Shown: piece by piece, positions 61,220 through 64,000 of the stretch
Layout of the letters: each line of letters starts with the position of its first letter
Numbering within the stretch: the stretch's first letter is position 1
Source: Streptomyces sp. NBC_00078
GTDB taxonomy: Bacteria; Actinomycetota; Actinomycetes; Streptomycetales; Streptomycetaceae
NCBI RefSeq assembly: GCF_026343335.1
Contig: NZ_JAPELX010000001.1
Coordinates: 8,804,001-8,868,000, forward strand
DNA: 64,000 nt
Reading direction: 5' to 3'
Translations under genes and position numbers: made by a program
Notes under the pieces: generated by a model
Databases searched by the model: none
Told to the model about the DNA's origin: nothing
The model's input: only the letters and a program-made list of their open reading frames with translations

Positions 61220-62521
61220 TCAGGAAATGGCACCCTCCTGAGCAGGATCCAGGGGGGCCGGGTGTTCTGGGTCATGGGTCGGTGCGGCGGCACGCAATGC
61301 GGCCTGGACCCGGCGGTTGCTGGTCATGGTCGACGTGATGGCGGTCATGGTGAGCAGGAGGCCGGCGGCGGTGTAGAGCGGGGTGCGCACGTCGTAGGTG
61401 GTGGCCAGCCAGCCGCCGAGGAAAGCGCCGAACGGGGCGGCGCACATGGCGAGCATTCGGGAGGTGGAGGCGACCCGGCCCATCAGGTGGGCGGGGACGA
61501 TCGACTGTCGCAGGGACGGGCCGAGCACCATCGTGGCGCCCATGCCCGCTCCGCAGACGGCGAGCGAGAGACCGGCGACGTACGGGTTCGGGGCGGCGGC
61601 AAGGCCCAGGATGGCGAGTCCCTCTACTGCGGCCGTGCAGGTCAATGCGGTGCCGGTGCCGAGTCGTCGGCCGAGGAAGGAGGCGATGCCCGCGCCGAGC
61701 AGGCCGCCGGTGGCCTCCGCCGTGAGGAGCAGGCCGTAGCCGTAGCCGTAGCCGTAGGTGTCGATGCCGAGGCGGTCGTGCGCGAAGAGGGCGAGGATGG
61801 TCTCCACGGCGAGGAAGGCGACGTTCCCGACCGCCGGGCGTAGCGCGAGCCCGAGCAGCAACCGGTCCCGGAACACGTACGAGGCGCCGGCCCGCGCCTG
61901 CCGAAGCAGCGACTCGCGGATCTCCGGCACGGGCCGGGGCATGGCGGGCAGCGTGCGTACGAGCAGTGCGGAGAGCATGAACGACACCGCGTCGGCGAGC
62001 AGCGGAACCGCCCGCCCGAGCGCGAGCAGCGCACTGCCCGCCGGCGGCCCCACGAATCCGGACATGGCGGTCTGGGCGCCGCGCAGGCGAGAGTTGGCGC
62101 GCTCCAGGAGTGCGGGGTCGCGGCCGAGCAGATCCGGCAGATAGGCCGTGGCGGCGGTGTCGAAGAAGAGTCCGCCGAGGCCGAGCAGGAAGGCGACGGA
62201 AGCGAGCAGCGGAATGCTCAGCACGTCGAGCGCGGCAGCTGCCGCCGGTATCGCCAGCAGCACCGCACGCGCCACGTCCATGACCCACATCGTGCGCCGA
62301 CGGTCCCAGCGGTCCACCAGCGCACCGCCGAGCACCCCGAAGAGCAGCCACGGCAGCGTCCCGGCGGCCGTGACGACGGCGAGCGCCATCGGATCCCGCG
62401 TCAACGTCAACGCGATCAACGGCAGCGCGGCATGCGACACCCCGTCACCGAGCGAGGACACCGTCTGCGCAGTCCACAGCCGTCCGAACCCGGTCGGCAA
62501 CTTCCGAACACCTGAGGTCAC
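61220..62521 (-). CDS. MFS transporter (MFS_3, multidrug exporter-like)
   Basis: 433 aa with 12 predicted spans. Start-proximal motifs are FGRLWTAQTVSSLGDGVSHAALPLIAL and the loop 2-3 signature GVLGGALVDRWDRRRTMW. A run of four YG dipeptides (about 255-262) in the middle comes from a GCCGTA hexamer repeat in the DNA. The likely role is export of a drug or siderophore-like compound. Its start overlaps the stop of the ArsR-type gene by 4 bases, so the two are co-transcribed. Confidence 0.92.
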   Translation of the reverse strand: MTSGVRKLPTGFGRLWTAQTVSSLGDGVSHAALPLIALTLTRDPMALAVVTAAGTLPWLLFGVLGGALVDRWDRRRTMWVMDVARAVLLAIPAAAAALDVLSIPLLASVAFLLGLGGLFFDTAATAYLPDLLGRDPALLERANSRLRGAQTAMSGFVGPPAGSALLALGRAVPLLADAVSFMLSALLVRTLPAMPRPVPEIRESLLRQARAGASYVFRDRLLLGLALRPAVGNVAFLAVETILALFAHDRLGIDTYGYGYGYGLLLTAEATGGLLGAGIASFLGRRLGTGTALTCTAAVEGLAILGLAAAPNPYVAGLSLAVCGAGMGATMVLGPSLRQSIVPAHLMGRVASTSRMLAMCAAPFGAFLGGWLATTYDVRTPLYTAAGLLLTMTAITSTMTSNRRVQAALRAAAPTHDPEHPAPLDPAQEGAIS

Positions 62522-63057
62522 TTGGTGCCCCCCTCGGCCTGCTCGCGCGGTGCCGGGTGGAACAGTGCGAAGACGAGTGACGCGTCCGGCAGCGACGGAT
62601 CGGACAGCTCCCGGTACTCGTCCGCCAGTGCCTCCAGCCGCGCCCCCAGCTGCGCGAACTGCTCCTCGGTGAGCCGCAGATGCGCCATCCGTACGTGCCG
62701 CTCGCCATCCACCGGCGACGCCTCCAGGTCCGCCACCGCATGCCGCATCAGCACATCGGGCTGACCCACCCCGGGGTCCGGCAGCTGGATCGACCGTGCG
62801 GCCATCGCGTAGTACCGCTCGGTGACCCCCCGCACTTTCCGTGTCCGCACCACCTTCACCAGGCCGGCCCGCTCCAGCAGTCGCACGTGATAGCTGGAAC
62901 TTCCCTTCGCGAGGCCCACACGCTCGGCGATCTGCGTAATCGTCGCCGGCTCGAAGCGGAGCACGGCCATGATCCGGTGACGGGTGAGATTGGAGACGGC
63001 GCGCAGCTGTTCGTCAGTGGTGACGTGAAAGGTCTCGGGTAGATCATCGGCAGGCAT
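62518..63057 (-). CDS. ArsR-type winged-helix repressor
   Basis: 179 aa from ATG 63057. The winged helix runs LRAVSNLTRHRIMAVLRFEPATITQIAERVGLAKGSSSYHVRLLERAGLVKVVRTRKVRGVTERYY (about 18-85), followed by a helical effector domain. A perfect dyad lies 7-30 bases upstream of the start, consistent with autorepression. It is translationally coupled to the MFS exporter and probably represses it until a ligand binds. Confidence 0.88.
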   Translation of the reverse strand: MPADDLPETFHVTTDEQLRAVSNLTRHRIMAVLRFEPATITQIAERVGLAKGSSSYHVRLLERAGLVKVVRTRKVRGVTERYYAMAARSIQLPDPGVGQPDVLMRHAVADLEASPVDGERHVRMAHLRLTEEQFAQLGARLEALADEYRELSDPSLPDASLVFALFHPAPREQAEGGTK

Positions 63058-63063
63058 GCGAGC

Positions 63064-63087
63064 AATGGTCAACGATTCTTGACCATT
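63064..63087. promoter_or_regulatory. Operator dyad of the ArsR-MFS operon
   Basis: Arms AATGGTCAA and TTGACCATT are perfect 9-base inverse copies around CGATTC. It begins 6 bases upstream of the repressor start codon, so it must overlap the promoter or transcription start. Confidence 0.75.
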
Positions 63088-63135
63088 AGGCAAGGGGGTT
63101 TGGCTCGGTCTCCGAAATCGTCGGGATCGTCGGGA

Positions 63136-63369
63136 TCATCGGTTCGGCCACAGCCGCACCGTGCCGTCGAGGCCGGCGGAGGCCAGGGTCTTGCCGTCCG
63201 GGCTGAAGGCCACGCTGTCGGCGTGGCCGGCGGAGATCGTGAACACGACTCTGCGGGGGCCTGGGCCGTTGGCTCTCGCCTCCCGCATCACGAACGGGAC
63301 GGCTGCGGCACTCGCTGCGAGCGCGGCGAACAGCAGCGTGCGGCGCCGAACCTTGGCCGGGGGCTTCAC
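63136..63369 (-). pseudogene. WD40-repeat protein fragment with N-terminal membrane anchor
   Basis: 77 aa from GTG 63369. It has a basic RRR stretch, one hydrophobic span (TLLFAALAASAAAVPFVM) and a single WD40 repeat (GHADSVAFSPDGKTLASAGLDGTVRLW). A WD40 propeller needs several repeats, so this looks like the N-terminal anchor and the last repeat of a larger protein joined by an internal deletion. It could still be expressed. Confidence 0.55.
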
Positions 63370-63547
63370 CGGCGGTCGGCGGGGGTGTGGTCCTGTCCCA
63401 TGGATGGCCGCGTCGGAAGAGGCGATGTTTGAGGGTTCGTTGGAATCCTTCGGCGCACATCCAGTCCTCAGGAAGGGATCAGTGCGAGCTGGGCAACGGT
63501 GCGGTGGTACATGCGGGGCCGTACGAAGGGGAGTTGGGGCGGCAGGT

Positions 63548-63665
63548 TCAGATCGGCCGGACGGCCCCGGTCGCAAGGGCGGTCGCGGCGTCCGCGCAGC
63601 CCCAGGCCAGGGTGACTCCGGCGCCGCCGCGGCCGTAGTTGTGCACCGCGCCGTAGGGTTGCGGC
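63548..63665 (-). pseudogene. FAD-dependent D-amino-acid-oxidase-type gene remnant (3' end)
   Basis: The minus strand reads YGAVHNYGRGGAGVTLAWGC then ADAATALATGAVRPI before a stop, matching the conserved C-terminal FAD-contacting motif of DAO-type oxidases. The rest of the gene is absent; the next bases belong to the divergent small gene at 63667. Confidence 0.7.
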
Positions 63666-63666
63666 C

Positions 63667-63942
63667 ATGGCCAACGGAGTGGGGCGGCGACCCGGGGTGG
63701 ATCTGGACAGCGGCGTCGAGGACGCGACGCTGCTTGTCCTGGAATGGCTAGGCGAGCAGGGTGTAGGCGCCATGATCCGGGTCGATGCGGAGCGCATGCG
63801 TGAGGGGCAGCCGGCCTGGACATTCGCCGCCTCTGGTGGGCCCTTGGCCGGTGGTATGAGGGCTGATGGGGCCTCAGCCGCCGAGTGCATGGGCAGGGCA
63901 TTGCATGGATTGCGGGAAGCCGGGCTGGTCGTTCCCTTCTGA
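63667..63942 (+). CDS. Small conserved hypothetical protein
   Basis: 91 aa, acidic. It reads like a compact single domain (VDLDSGVEDATLLVLEWLGEQGVGAMIRVDAERMREGQPAWTFAASGG ... CMGRALHGLREAGL). I do not recognise a named family. Codon bias supports it as real. It starts just next to the oxidase remnant and has no clear ribosome binding site. Confidence 0.55.
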   Translation: MANGVGRRPGVDLDSGVEDATLLVLEWLGEQGVGAMIRVDAERMREGQPAWTFAASGGPLAGGMRADGASAAECMGRALHGLREAGLVVPF

Positions 63943-64000
63943 AGCCGTGTTCAGCGTCTGACCTGGTCGCGTTCGGCCGTGGACGGCAAGAGCCTGCGTG
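63943..64000 (+). pseudogene. Possible ISAs1-family transposase fragment at the window edge
   Basis: The frame directly after the previous stop reads RLTWSRSAVDGKSLR, resembling the AVDGK-LRG motif with the first catalytic Asp of ISAs1 transposases. It runs off the end of the window, so whether it is an intact or broken copy cannot be said. Confidence 0.4.

Overview
The window is high-GC actinobacterial DNA, almost certainly from a Streptomyces chromosome. The evidence is the strong G/C bias at third codon positions, frequent GTG starts, CBM13 (ricin-type) modules on secreted hydrolases, a RheA-type hsp18 operator, an ECF41 sigma factor and a SpoIIE-type phosphatase with PAS and GAF sensors. 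No rRNA, tRNA or CRISPR array was seen.

Layout. 1-15.4 kb is a co-directional run of nine secreted carbohydrate-active enzymes, each with a CBM13 or CBM13-like lectin module: an SGNH esterase (5' truncated by the window edge), a GH10 xylanase, two GH54 arabinofuranosidases, a GH27 galactosidase, a clan GH-A hydrolase, a GH59 galactocerebrosidase-like enzyme, a GH29 fucosidase and a CE1 feruloyl-esterase-like protein. Together they look like a set for stripping side chains and main chain from plant cell wall heteropolysaccharide. 15.5-27.7 kb is housekeeping and accessory: an IF-1 paralogue coupled to a GNAT gene, a hydrolase-kinase fusion, an IclR regulator with glycerol kinase, an MDR-SDR pair, an aldo/keto reductase behind a MerR-type promoter, a DenD-like dehydrogenase and an ECF41 sigma factor. 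27.9-32.1 kb is a large secreted GH35 beta-galactosidase. Its stop codon is the insertion site of an IS630-family element that carries an extra, non-transposase gene.

34.3-41.4 kb is a stress cassette: hsp20 with two DUF2267 genes facing a RheA-like repressor across two operators, a frameshifted methyltransferase, a PAS-PAS-GAF-PP2C phosphatase and an AI-2E family membrane protein. 41.9-53.5 kb is a patchwork of an orphan binding protein, methyltransferases, a DUF4232 lipoprotein, a truncated MmyB-type regulator, small enzymes, IS remnants, a three-domain APH-M23-class III aminotransferase protein with its Lrp regulator, and a frameshifted MDR gene.

53.6-58.2 kb is a nest of mobile elements. 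An IS481-family element is interrupted by a complete group II intron (with reverse transcriptase ORF and domain V). The end of the IS481 element is in turn the target of an IS5-family element that uses -1 frameshifting. Joining the IS481 exons gives an intact transposase, so splicing could keep the element active. 58.2-64 kb holds IS110, ISL3 and probable ISAs1 remnants, a glutamate decarboxylase, a GAP/Sap membrane protein, an MFS exporter with its ArsR-type repressor and a palindromic operator, a WD40 fragment, an oxidase fragment and a small conserved hypothetical gene.
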